This document shows, in pieces, positions 1 through 12,740 of a DNA stretch of 64,000 bases. The notes beneath the pieces were generated by a model. It was not told where the DNA came from and ran no database searches. It saw only the letters and a program-made list of their open reading frames with translations. Numbering within the stretch: the stretch's first letter is position 1; the number at the start of each line of letters is the position of its first letter. The stretch comes from Macquaria australasica (taxonomy: Eukaryota; Chordata; Actinopteri; Centrarchiformes; Percichthyidae): assembly GCA_005408345.1 (NCBI GenBank), contig SEMN01000532.1:186001-250000 (forward strand). Reading direction: 5' to 3'. Both the position numbers and the translations under genes were made by a program.

Positions 1-454
1 CAGCCATTAGACAAATTGGATGGTGCATCTTACCAATTGGAAAACATGTGCCCTTTACATGTCATTCATTAAATCTTAGTCTTGACCACGACTCTAATTG
101 TGTATTTTAAAGTGTTAATCCCAAAGAGAATGAGCAGTCGGCCTTGTCTTTTGAGCAAGATCGTGACGTGTTTTTTTGATTGACATGAGTCTCAGCCTAT
201 CAACATCAATCCTTGGTGTTGCTGCTTGTCTGACCCTCCTCAGCTTCAGCCTGCTCTGTTCAAATATGGATTATATTTAAAATCTAAAGCTGTAACTGAT
301 GCTTCACACTATTTCTAATAAGAAAATTATAGTAAATGGTTAAATTACAGAATGTACTGAGTGTTTGTGCTGCAAACGCCATCTATTATATGCCTTTTTT
401 CACCCATTTTAAATAATCTAAATATTTTTGTTAAATAAAAGCCACAAATAATGC

Positions 455-1105
455 CATTGATATTTTTATGTGGCATGGATGACAATACTGATCTGTCGGT
501 ATGTCGGTTGGTCTGCCACTTTGGTCCAGACTGAAATATCTCTAACTGTTAAATGGATTGCCCTGAAATTTTGTACAGACATTCATGGTCCTCAGAGGAT
601 GACGCCTAACAACTTTGGTGATCCCCTGACTTTACCTCTAGCACCACCATGAGTTTTACATTTTTGGTTTTGACTAAAATATCTTGAGAACTGTTGGATG
701 GATTGCTGTGAAATTTGCTACAGATATTCAAGTTCCCTGGATGATAAATACTAATGACTTTGTTGATCCCCTGACTTTCCATCTAGCGCCATTATCGGGT
801 CAAAATTTGAATTTGTCCAATACTTTGGTTCATGACCAAATACCTGCAAAATGAATGCTATTCCCATCAGCCTCAGCTGTGCTTTGATTTTAATGCTAAT
901 AAGCCAATATTAGCATGCTAACATCCTAAACTAAGATGATGAACAGTATCTATATGAATACTAAACATCAGTATGTTTGCATGGGCACAGTAAGCGTGTT
1001 AGCATGCTGATGTTAGCATTTAGCTTAAAGCACCACAGTGCGTAAGTACAGTCTCACAGAGCTGCTAGCATGGCTGTGGACTCTCAGTTTTGTTGTAAGA
1101 TAATC
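455..1105 (+). repeat. Dispersed repeat family A, copy 1
   Basis: Long copy. Family hallmarks are 'ggatggattgc-gtgaaattt', 'acagacattcatg', 'gatcccctgac', 'ctagcgcca', 'ttcccatcagcctc', then several 'gttagcatgctaac' palindromes and 'agctgctagcatggctgt'. The same order recurs near 36250, 48600, 57430 and 59580. It has no coding capacity and is probably a non-autonomous DNA transposon; its class is not determined here. Confidence 0.75.
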
Positions 1106-1296
1106 ATAAGAATGAACACTTTAACAATTATAATGCAATACATGTTATTGTCTTTCAAGTGGTGGATGACACATTACCATTAGTCAGCAGGCCCAACACT
1201 TCCAGAGCATTGCACCTTGACAGTTGCAAGTTGACCTACTCATGATAATGAGAGTATGATTCCCACTGATTTAGATAACCCTCTGATCTTTCATCC

Positions 1297-1420
1297 ATGA
1301 TAAGGTATCTTGGAAACTACTGGCTGGATTTCTATGAAATTTGATGTGGATTTTCATGATCCCAGAGAGTTAATCATACTTTTGTTTCATGACCTCCCAA
1401 TCTTTCCTCTTGCAAAATTT
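1297..1420 (+). repeat. Dispersed repeat family A, partial copy 2
   Basis: Matches the early part of family A ('ctactggctggatttctatgaaatttgatg', split here by divergence, and 'tttcatgatcccagag'). It lies 190 nt after copy 1 in the same orientation. Confidence 0.5.
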
Positions 1421-1899
1421 CCACTTGAGCTTAAGAAATATCAAAAGCTAAATCAGAAATTGCAAAGCCTTAACTTTTCCAGCCAAAGTAACATACTAAA
1501 AGCCTTTCACATGGAGCAGGACTGAACTTGCATGTTTGTGAGTGTATGTGTGTATGTGTGTGAGTGCTGTATGTGTGCGGATGTTTGATGGGGGCTCAGA
1601 CTTGACTTGACGAGATGAAGAAATACTTCACGTCGCAACAAAGGACTTCTTCAAATCACTGTTCATGTTAAGAGGCACTTATCACATAAGAAAGACGGTT
1701 CCCTTTGTTATTTCAGCCGTGCACATCACGTTATTTCATGTGTCCTCGAGACCCTACAGTAAATTTTGCATAGGCTTTTCACCCACAGTAAAGTCCAAAA
1801 ATGAAATGTTGAGGAAAATTAGTGTAGTGTGCAGGAGACATGTATCATGGCGTAGCATGAGGTCCGTATGCCTTATTGTGCTCGCTATATTTATTCAGG

Positions 1900-3195
1900 T
1901 TTTATTTATTTTTCCATGGCATGTCTGTTCAACCTGAGTCTGAAGCTGGGGAGGGTGCCAAAACTGTGGAAAACATCTTGTCTGGTTCCTGTGCCAAAGA
2001 CCCCTCACCCGAAGGACCTCAATGGCTATAGGCCAGTGGCATTGACCTCTCACCTGATGAAGACCCTGGAGAGACTGGTCCTTGTTCACCTGTGTCCGCT
2101 GGTGAGCCCATGTATGGACCCTCTGCAGTTTGCCTACCAACCTGGCATTGGGGTGGATGACGCTGTCATTTACCTACTTCAACATCCCTCTCTCACCTAG
2201 AAAAGGCTGGAAACACTGTGAGGATCATGTTTTTTGATTTCTCCAGTGCTTTTAACACCATCCAGCCCAGGATTCTGGGGGACAAGTTGGAGCACGCTGG
2301 GGTGGACCATCACCTGGCAGCATGGATCCTGGACTACCTCACAAACCGACCACAGTATGTGAGGTTACAGGACTGTGTGTCTGACACACTTCTCTGCAGC
2401 ACAGGGGCTCCACAGGGAACCATTCTGGCGCCTTTCCTGTTCACCTTCTACACAGCGGACTTCACCCATAACACTTTGAACTGTCACCTGCAGAAGTTCT
2501 CTGATGACTCTGCCATCGTCGGCCTCATCACCAACGGGGATGATGGGGAGTACAGAGAACTGACCCAGGGCTTTGTGGGTTGGTGTCAGCAGAACCGCCT
2601 CCAGATCAATGCGGGTAAAACCAAAGAGCTCGTGGTGGACTTTGGCAGGCACAAACTCCCTCCACCTACACCAGTGAACATCCAGGGAACGGACATTGAG
2701 ATTGTGAGATCGTACAAGTATCTGGGTGTTCACTTGAACAACAAACTGGACTGGTCAGACAATACGGACGCTCTGTTCAAGAAGGGCCAGAGCCGTCTCT
2801 TTTTGCTCAGGAGACTAAGGTCTTTTGGAGTGCAGGGTGCGCTCCTGAGGACCTTCTATGACTCTGTGGTGGCATCAGCCGTATTGTATGGGGTGGCATG
2901 TTGGGCCAGTGGCATCTCTTCCAGGGATAGGAAGAGACTGGACAGACTGATTAAGAAGGCCAGCTCTGTCCTTGGATGCCCTCTGGACCCAGTGGAGGTG
3001 GTGGGTGGCAGGAGAATGGTGGCCAAGCTATCATCACTACTGGAGAACACTTCCCACCCCCTACATGTCACTCTATCAGCACTGGGCAGCTCCTTCAGCG
3101 ACCGGCTGCTCCACCCGCGGTGTCTGAGGGAGAGGTACCGTAGGTCCTTTCTGCCTGCTGCTGTCAGACTCTATAATCAGTACAACTCCCGGTAA
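1900..3195 (+). pseudogene. Rex1-like reverse transcriptase, frameshifted
   Basis: Two frames together encode one RT. The first runs to a stop at 2198-2200 and contains KLWKTSCLVPVPKTPHP, GYRPVALTSHLMKTLERLV and LQFAYQPGIGVDDAVIYLL. The second, from about 2180 to 3195, continues HLEKAGNTVRIMFFDFSSAF (motif A), STGAPQGT and QKFSDDSAIVG, whose DD at residues 96-97 of the 325-aa frame is the catalytic pair. FSDD in place of FADD is normal for this family. A one-base shift near 2170-2185 separates the frames. The C-terminus (YRRSFLPAAVRLYNQ) is complete. The copy cannot make a full protein. Confidence 0.85.
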
Positions 3196-3592
3196 TCTAC
3201 ACTTGACTGTCAATAAGCAGACTGTTCACTACTTTACTTCATCTGCTGCTGTGCATTATCTTAATACATATTTTTTTATTCATGATGTTATTTACTTTAT
3301 CTGTTGCTGTGTAATACTTTCATGTACATGTATATTATATATGTGCAATATTTTTATTTTTATCTTATCTATTGTTCATACTTACAAATGCACTCAGTCA
3401 CACTATTATTATTACTGTCTTTACTGTGTACAGGACTATTTTCTATTTATTTTTATTGTATTTTATTATATTTTATTATTGTATATCTATATATGACACT
3501 TTTTCTGGCTGTTGTAACGCTGAAAATTTCCCAGCTGTGGGACAATTAAAGGCTTATCTTATCTTATCTTATCTTATCTTATCTTATCTTAT
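1900..3592 (+). mobile_element. Rex1-like non-LTR retrotransposon, 5'-truncated
   Basis: The element has the RT and C-terminal part of a fish Rex1/Babar-type LINE, then an AT-rich 3' UTR, and ends in about eight copies of CTTAT (3551-3592), the kind of short-repeat tail this group carries. Upstream of about 1900 the coding similarity stops, so the 5' end (including any endonuclease) is lost, as is common after target-primed insertion. It lies outside the gene, about 26 kb before the first slc4a3 coding exon. Confidence 0.82.
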
Positions 3593-6500
3593 TGGGCTAT
3601 TTTTTTTATTTGATTGCAATGTCTTCTGATGTGCTTGCACTTCCTTTTTTGGCCAACGTAGCTTATCAAGTTCACTCAGCCAATCACTATCACATCCGTT
3701 GCAGGACACATGACTCTAGAGTTGGCAAGCAAGGGTGTGAACTGATGACATCAAAACCAGATAAGAGTTGACAACAATGTGCAGGCTTAGACCTGGCTTA
3801 GTTACAGAGTGCTGTGTTTATTATGAATTAATTGTGTGTGAATTAATATCCATCTATCCATTTAACGCTGCTTATTTTGTTCTGTGTCGCTATGGTAGCA
3901 AGCTAAACAAAATAGTCAACATAGCTCCTCCTGGGGCATCTCAAGGTGTTTCCAAGCCAGATTGAATATACCTCCACAGGAGACATCAGATGCCCTAACC
4001 ACCTCACCTGGCTCTTTTTTAATTGCAAGAAACAGTTCTACACCAAGGTCCATCTGGATGTCAGAGCTCCCCATCCTGTCCCTAATGGTGAGCCCAGACT
4101 TTGGTTGCTTGTATCCGCGATCACATTCTCTCAGTCACTACTCAGGGATGATTGGTGGTGAACTAGAGTCAAGGCAAAAATATGTCAAAACATCCACAAA
4201 ATGTTTCAAATCACTCGTGCAGCACATAACTTTGATCTGTATGTTCAGTATGTTCCAAGAGTAATTAACATAGTTTCTCTACAACATAGCTAAATACGTT
4301 ACTTCTGTGTCACACCATTGCCTCCTTATAACTCTAAAGCTCCACTAGTAGTAGTGTTTTAACTGATTTATTGGCAAAGCAAGGATTGTTGGCTGAGCAT
4401 ACGGATCAACAGCAGAGATTCTTCCGAGTTTCTCTGGACATTTTGGTACTTTCTCTTTCATGCCTCTAGGTCACCAGTCAAATCCAATGTAACTGGAACT
4501 GCTGTGAATCCAAGCTAACTGCAGCTGTTGTCCTCCACAAAGGAACAAGTTACAAGCCCTAAGGCAATGAGCATTTGATACTCAAAGTATACATTTTTTT
4601 TTGTATTCCAGTACTCCTTTTATAATCTCAGTATTCTCCTACCGTCCTGCTCCGTCATTCTCACGTCTGCTGTCCACCTAACGAGAGAGACTTGGTCTTG
4701 CTTAATCCTGGAGATATGACCCCTCTGGTGACACTTGCATCTGACAGAATCTAGCCAGCATGATATGCTTTGATGCAGATATGTATAAGTTCATAATCAG
4801 GTAAAAAGAAAAACTTACTCCACTCATGTGTGAGCATAACTATCACTGGCTCACATTAAACAGTGGGACCCACCCTCTTAACCACCAGAACTGGTTTTAC
4901 ATGATGAAACACTCCATTTCATCTCAGCACTATGAGCGATTCAAACCTTTCACTTCCATTTTAAACTACATACTATGCACACAGCACTGGTCCAATTAGA
5001 AGTATTTGGTATAATAGCAGAAGTAGTTTTCATCCAAGCCCCTGTGACCACAAGCTGGGGAGCAATTCTGCAAACGGAGGCAGAAAACGTCCAGGCTTCG
5101 CGGAGCTAGGGTAATAAAGCCTTCTCTCCTTACAATGCACTGAGGAAGAGGTCAAATGAACCTCATAGTCCCCGCAAATGTGAATATGGGAAATTCTTTG
5201 GAGATGTAATAAAAATAACACCTCAGGCTACAACTTTTCATCTGACCGTCCTACATCACTTTAGTAGTTGTACGGAGCAATGAGATGTGTTGCAACACCT
5301 TTTTTGCACTAAACCTTTCTATATATACCTACCCTCTATTGACATATGTGCAATTCTGATAGCATTAAAATAAGAGAATGTTCAAACCATGGTTGTGATT
5401 TGTGATTTTTAACTGACACTAGGGCAGAGAAGTTGTCAAAAGAAAGGGAAAGAAGCTGGAGCCTATTTTCTTATGAGAAAGTTATAGTCCGCAACACAGG
5501 GATAATCACTAGGTATAAAACAAATGCATGCACTCTGGTGATGTCACACTTTTATTAGGATGTGAGCCTTTTCTTTCCACAGCTGAGGGGGGAAAAAACA
5601 TTTAATGGCCCTCATATTCCAGTTGCTACAGATGGGTAAACCACCCCTGTGTGTCTGGTGAGTGGGGGTCTCCTCCAGCCCAAACTGGAATGTACCAGAG
5701 TAATTTATCACTCTGAGGTCGATGAGTCAAGAGGAAAGATGTATAATTCCCTAAGGAAAAGAAGAGCCAGGGTTTAGGAAATCTATGTGAAGCATTTCAC
5801 AAGGAAAAGTTACAAAGCTACCTTTGTACATTAAAGATCCCATCAATGCAAAAGGCAACTGATCTGATTATTTGTTATCAGCAGGAAAAAGTAAAACGGG
5901 AACTTGAAACCACCTCTTAGCTTCATCCTGCTAGTAAATTGTGGTTGTACAAAAGATAGCAAGCTATAATTTTTAATAGCAGTGGTCCGAAAGTTATCAC
6001 CTCAACCTCCCTTGACTCCTGTGACAACAGTATCTGTTATATTCTGTGCAACATGCCTGCTGCGTGCCTGTGCAGACACCCCTTGAATGTATACAGAAGC
6101 CTTAAAGCAGAATTACTCTTTGCCTTTGCTATAGAGCTGAGTGATGGAGAAGGAAAGCTAACCTCGGGCAGGTAATGATACAAATACCTGATAGGTGAGT
6201 AATGACAGCTCTTCAAAAAGTTATTTATTCAACCGTGTCGGGGTGTACACGTAAGGAGTGTTTGCCTGTCTGCAGTGATCTGTGTGTGTGTGTGTGTGTG
6301 TTGTCATCTTTTGCATTGATGATGTGTCGAGCTTCCTTCCAATTATTCATGGAGTACACCTTCCTTGTCTTGTACTGACTTGTAAAGTTACAAAGAAGAG
6401 AGAGAAGCTCAGCAAGTTTTATCTTAAATCAGATTTATAAGTTTGAATGGTTTCTCCTCAAATTAACTATTTCCTGGTTTGATTTCAGACATTTACACAG

Positions 6501-9500
6501 GGGACCTGTTTTTAATTTAAGCTTTATGTTTCAAGATTGTTACCAGTGGGACATTATTACAAGTCACAATATTCTTAACTTAATTAAATATCCATTTGTC
6601 AGAAACATTACCTCCAGTGTCCTTTTGTGATATAAGCAAACATTTGAATTGTTGGCGTGTACCTGATTGATATGAGTTCTGCTGGAATGATTTTGGAGTG
6701 AAGCCATGTTCTTCAGTTAGCAAGCATGACATGTTATGATTTGGCCACCATGCCTGCCTTATCCTCTACTCCTTTTTTGTGAGTATATTCACAGGCAGAT
6801 GCATAACAGAAACTTGTATACACCACACAAGAATATGTTGAAGGACTGTTCATTTCTCCAAACCCCCCCCCCACCCCACCCCACCTCCAACCCCAAGAAA
6901 TAATAATAATAAACATGATATACAATCATGTGTATCTTCCCAACATGTACAGGTTTATCCACACACAAACCTTAATACATATAAGCATGCAGGACAACAA
7001 TGTAACAATACACCCACAGTACACCCACAGTAATCTGCACATGTGCATGCATACATACACATCTAAAGATGTACAGTGTCTTCAGAAAAACATGCATGCG
7101 CACAACAGAAAAAGCTCCTGTACAAATAGCAGTCCATCTTGTCCTCTTCAATCCCACTCTCACAGTGCAAACTCATGTTGTGCAGCCAACAATTGTTCAA
7201 ACCCACAGAATTTTATTATTCCCAAAGTTTCCAAAAATACCAAGTATGTCAGGCTGAATTTGGCGAAAATGTGTAGAATTTCCATTAGATGGAATGGTGC
7301 AGCCATAGAAAACATGGGGTGTGAGTTTGAATATTTTACTCAGCTTAAACATCATAAAGCTTTAATGAAGAGCTAGAACTATGTAATAAAGAATATTTAT
7401 GTGATACTGTTGTGCAGTGTGAAATAAAATACTTTTTCCAACCTTAAAGCTGCATAAAGCTACATGTGGGGTTATTTACAGTAAAGTCAATATTTATATG
7501 TGCTGGTGTCATTGTTGTGGCTGTCTAAAATACAACTATAGCCAATACTGTAAAACTCTAGCAAGTAGCAGACGAAAAGTGCTGCCAGCAGTAGACGCTC
7601 ACAGCCTTCTTTTCCTTCATACCGTCACAGCATCCATAAGCTTAGTACAGTATATGGAGAAAAGCACAAAATTCATGCTCTGAGTAAGGATATCAAAGAG
7701 ACATCAGAGACAAAGTATCTAATCTTGGTCAGTCCAGATTCCTCTCAACAGAGTGTGCCGACACTCTTTGGGACTTGGGGTAGAACATTCAGTACTTCAT
7801 ACTACTTTGGATTTTGGTGCCATAAGATTGGTGCACTGTGGCTCATATACTGTAAATATTTAAATCACGACTCAGGAATTGACACATCAGTTGTGGTTTA
7901 CAAAACCAACAACTGGCCAGTCAAAAAAATCTTTCTTGCTCCTTCAGGCTTGTTTGATATGTGCACCTCGTTACGTCTGAAGGCAGTCTTTCCTTTTAGA
8001 TATCCACTGTTCCCCTAATCTGCCTTTCTTGGTAAGTCATACATATTTCCATGCCTTCAAAATGTTTTTTTAAAATGTGTTATATTTCAAGGTTTCCTTT
8101 TATCCCTTTAGAGGCACAGTTGACAAGTCTTCCACCTTCAAACACCTTAATTTGCTTTTTTGTGTTTCTACCTGCAAAATACAGGAGCTGGGTTGTGTTA
8201 TTCTACTACAGCCTCTTATAGCCAGCCAGTAATAATACTGTATCACTAAACTGACAAGCTCCATTGTATTTGTTTTTTACCATTACCAATACCATTTGTA
8301 TTTAAAAATGCATAAATTATGCTTAAAACTGACTTTAGAAGGTTATCTTTTATGTTAAAGAGTAGAAATGCAGATCACATTTCAACTCATGCAGGAAAGT
8401 TAATGTACTTTGAGTTTACGCAGTGAAAACTGCAGGGAATGAGGGATCGAGAGAGAGTGGAGAAGGAAGCCCCATATCCAGGATGAATGCTCGACGATGA
8501 CCTCAGTGCTCAGATCTGTTCACCACATCAGACTGGAAAGGCTGAGCTAATTATCCTTGTTTCCTGGAGATGCAGGGGCCCGGGCTGGACTCCCCCCAGT
8601 CTGGTGAAGGTTGAATCAGTTTACCCCCTATTTAACTGCTGAGTCACATTCCCTGGAGTGGGTGATACTACAAAGGCATAGTGGGCTAAAATGTAGCAGT
8701 ACTACAGCAACATGTGCTGCAGGAGTGTTTGGGGGTTGGTGTGGGGTGTGTAGTATAAAGTCAATTTTAGGAGCATAGCAGCACTTCCTGGATTTGAATT
8801 TGACCTATGAGCAGCATTATATGTCTTCCTCTCTATCCCACAAATTTTCCAGTGACCCACCCCCAAACTGATCGAATAAAAGTGCAATGCCAAGAAAATG
8901 TTCCCAAAACTGCCCCTATCTTGGTTCTTTTTAGTATTCTTTTCAGCACTAGCAGTTCCTAAGATTGACATGAAAATATAAAAAGTTCTTCTGAGACTCC
9001 ACAATTTCCAGTGTCTGGTGGCTGCTAGATGGGCTAGTAATTCAACTCCTTGTTTAGCCTTGTTTAGCTGGAGCAAGATATATGAGGTTGTGCCACATCA
9101 TGCACAACATCAATTGGATGGGGGGTAGTTTGACACTGTTTACACAGTTCCTCTCTGGCAGTAGGCCATGTTTTCCTCTATGTAGATGTGTCTGGCTTTG
9201 TGTTTACGCAGAAGTTAGGCCTTTATACTGCCATCCCAATAAAAACTGTCAAAATCCAGCAGACGCCTTGACGTATGGCTCACATGTGGGGAAAAAGTTG
9301 CATTTTAAAGTGGCATTCAGCGGTTGTCATCAATGTCCCCTACAATTTGGGTTCACTCATAAAATACACTGAGGTCAACAAATGTTTCTTGTTAAGCCTG
9401 ACATAAGCAGATACTTTAAAGATACAATGAGCAATTCAAGGCATCATATAAACTTTGAATGTGTTTCACTGTTTGTGCACAAGTAAATAATAAAAAAAAA

Positions 9501-10288
9501 AAAAAGAGACAGGATTTAAATTATATGGAGCCCCAAAACCGAGAAAAGGCAGCAGAAGGTTTTCAGACAAGCCATAAATATAACTGACATCAATAAATAA
9601 CACTTTTAGATGAATAATTAAAATGTAGTGTAAAAACAAATATAAAGCTTTGTACTTTTTCTTCAACCCAAACAGTTAATAAAGAGAGAACAGTTAGTTT
9701 TATTTTGTTCCTTTACCACTAATTAGTTGATAAAAGAAATTGAAACTTAGGCTAATTTATTTCACTTTGGTATTTATCTTTTACAAGTTCATTTTATTTT
9801 TCAACTCCTTCATTTTCCTATTTTTATGGTTTTGGCACACATTTAATCGTTTACCTGGAGAGGACTGTGTGGTTAGCTAGCTTAACTGAAAGAACTGGTA
9901 GCTAAACACACTGAGTACCAGCCTTTTCAGCTAGCCACGTAGCTGCAGCTACTGTTAATCGTCCATGTACTGCACTGTGCTGTAGCATCACTGCATAAAC
10001 TCTAGTAACAAGCTAACACTAGCAAAGATAGCTGACTGATGCTGCTTAGAAGTTTTTTGTTGCGTTGACCACAGACATATACTGGAGGATGAAGATAACA
10101 TTATGAACACAGAAGCTATATTAGCATTAGCTGGCCAGCTAAAATGCTTTAGCTACAGTGACACTTAGGCTGCAGCAGACCAGAAAAGGAGAACAGTACA
10201 AAGGAGTTGCAAAATAAAAAGAGCCGGTAAAAGGTAAATAGGAGAGTAAAAGAAATTATGGTTTAATTTATTTTAACAACTGTTTTGT

Positions 10289-10308
10289 AAAAAAAAAAAA
10301 AAAAAAAA
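10289..10308 (+). repeat. Poly(A) run of 20
   Basis: Twenty consecutive A. No recognisable retroposed sequence lies directly before it. Confidence 0.9.
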
Positions 10309-10442
10309 GACCTTTTTGCTTTTTTAACCTGATGATTGCTGATTAATGGAAAAGTATAGAGCTTTATATTTCTTTTTACCCTTTTAATTATTTAACTAAC
10401 AACAGAATTTACTGATGTATTTATGTACAGTATATTTAACTA

Positions 10443-10511
10443 CGGGGGGGCTGGAGCCAATCCCAGCTGACATTGGGCTAAGAGGATAAGCGGTATAGAA
10501 AATGGATGGAT
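10443..10511 (+). repeat. Short dispersed repeat fragment
   Basis: 'ggctggagccaatcccagct' and 'ggtatagaaaatggatggat' are the end of a repeat widespread in fish. About 70 nt only. Confidence 0.5.
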
Positions 10512-12164
10512 ATTTAACTACATAGTCCGTTTTGGGGCTTCATATATCACACTGTATTAGGAGTCATGTTTGACTGCCATGTGGTCAGTATTTGTTTGCA
10601 TTCAGCAGTGGAGTTCGTTCAGGAATCCTGGCTGCACAGGGAATTTTAAGTAGTTGTGTTGATGATCTGGGTCATTTTTGGCACTAACAGCACATCGTCC
10701 TAAAACTGTTTGTTAGTGTGGGATAATGCAACACAACAGAAGAAACTCAGGAAATGAGAATTAAGATAGCCTATATGCACTGTTTTATGACTTCTGGGAA
10801 AATCTCCAGAGGGAAATGTGGGGTTTCACATGATCTTAGGACTATTTTCATTAATAACTTCGGCATACAACAGCACTCAGTTGTTCTGCTGTTAGACTTA
10901 TCAAACCCTTTGGGTCTTTATGGGAGCTGAGGCAACACAGATGTTGTCTGCTCAGTCGTAAGTCGTGTTACGGCTCTTCTACTGTTCTACTCCCTGCATT
11001 GTGTGGCTCACCACAGCATTCCCCTTAACTTCTCAGGGTGAGTCTGCCCTCTGCCTGTTGTGGGTTGTGTCCTTTTTGTCATGGAGCTTCTTCTTCAGTT
11101 CACTTTTCTGTGATTTGGTTTGATTTAATGATATTGTTTTTACCCACAAAGACCTTGTCTGTTCTAACTTAAGATCAGAGTCTATTAAACACTGTAGATA
11201 TTTTTTCTTACTTTGGATTCACATGCTAGAGCACAATTCATTGTAACTGTCGGACTGTCCCTTTAAGATGTTCAGCTCTGTTAAACCAGGCTCCCAAGGG
11301 GCATGCTTTTCATCATCTGCACATTTGCAGGCCCGATCCTGCCAACTCCCTTTCAAAATGTCTGCTTTGGCTTCACCATTTTCCAGCACAGACATGTACT
11401 GGCATTATTCTCAACAAATCATCATTTACAATTCATATAAATGGTACAGCATTGTGCACTTAAATGAATTATGCAATACCTTAGTTTGAGTTACATTAAT
11501 CAGGAGTTAATACCCTGAATAAAAAGAATGGTACCGATTTGTAGAAAAATGTAACGACTGGAAATGTCTTAATGCCATTATTTACAAGAGGTGAGCAATA
11601 TGTTCTAATTCATGTTACTAATAATACTACTGGCCTCAAACCCCTGCCAACAGTGAATGATTAGTGTAATGAGTGTTATGTTACAAATCAAAAAACCTCA
11701 TTAATATTTTCATACCTTCTAATTTGATAACAGTTAGTATGCTAACAGTGCTAACGAACCATCTTCCAACTGTAGACGTACAACCCTTCTGCTCTAAGCT
11801 TTCCTGGCTGCTATCCCCAGTGCCAGATGAGATGTAATGACACCTAAAGGATGCAGTTTGGCAGTTGGCAGAGAGAGAAGTGGAAGAGCGAGCCGTGACT
11901 TGCTTATCAGACAGCAAATTTATACACAAAATAAATTAATAGACTCTGTCAAATTCCAAAGGAAGCAGGGAAGTATGAGAAGGAGGAACTAACTGATTTT
12001 ATATGAGATTATAACCACTGGAGAAGCTGTTTCACGACATTGCTATTTAAGAATCTATCTCTCATTGGCGGACATGCAGAACACCCTTGTTCCTCTGTTC
12101 TTATTTGCCACAGAGTGTTTTGATTGTTTCAGTTTATCCCTAAACACATGTTGCATTTCCAGTG

Positions 12165-12300
12165 GTGGAATGTAACTAAATACATTTTCTCAAGTACTGT
12201 GTTTAAGTACAATTTTGAGTTACTTGTGTATTTCATTTTAATGCTACTTTATACTCCACTACATTTCAGAGTGAGATATTGTACTGAAACAATTACCTAT
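12165..12300 (+). repeat. Dispersed repeat C (partial)
   Basis: Reads 'tggtggaatgtaactaaata', 'ctcaagtactgtgtttaagt', then 'atactccactacatttcaga'. It is a very common fish repeat, and family B copy 1 follows it with no gap. Confidence 0.6.
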
Positions 12301-12304
12301 TTAT

Positions 12305-12740
12305 GTATTCAGCAGACACAGAGCAACATTAGCATTCAATTTAGTCATGTTTCTGACCACCTGACTCTCTTATTGGCCCTGTTTTGGTTATCACAGACTC
12401 CTGAGTTGAATATCTGTCTCTTCAGCTGATAAATGCTCCACTATGTTCACCAGCTGTGTCTGTCTTGCCATTTGGTGCTGGGCAGGTATCGTACATTGGG
12501 TTTATCACTGAGCATTTTCACTAAAAACAGCTGCTTGCCACATCTGTGAACGATGCTGATCAGAGTTGTGGGCCAGAAAACAAAAAAACAAAATATTTAA
12601 AATAGACCAAAAGGCTCCAGAGCAGAGGGGAGCTTGGTGACAATTCTCTGTGGGTTTGTCAGAACGAGTGACCCCTTTCACCTTACACATAGTCATTTGA
12701 TCCATTGCTCATATAAAATCATTGATTAGTGCAGCCGTAA
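12305..12740 (-). repeat. Dispersed repeat family B, copy 1
   Basis: Contains 'cagcagacacagagcaacat', 'ttggtgctgggcaggta', 'aaaacagctgcttgcc' and ends 'gattagtgcagccgtaaa'. The reverse of this end opens the + copy at 27823. No coding capacity. Confidence 0.65.

Larger units (their letters stand above)
3593..12164. other. No gene seen; AT-rich intergenic sequence
   Basis: Only short unconnected frames occur. The longest (6915-7376, 153 codons) is rich in His, Thr and Asn, has no family resemblance and is judged chance. A C-rich run (about 6866-6890), a TG run (6281-6301), poly(A) runs and one short repeat fragment (10443) are present. Confidence 0.6.

Noticed and set aside
1..454. Possible gene end of an upstream neighbour
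   Set aside because: No splice acceptor with a conserved frame and no convincing terminal exon. Nothing can be supported here.
6915..7376. 153-codon reading frame
   Set aside because: Composition is dominated by His, Thr, Asn and Ser from a repeated CA/AC-rich stretch. No family resemblance, no splice context, and the region is AT-rich intergenic.
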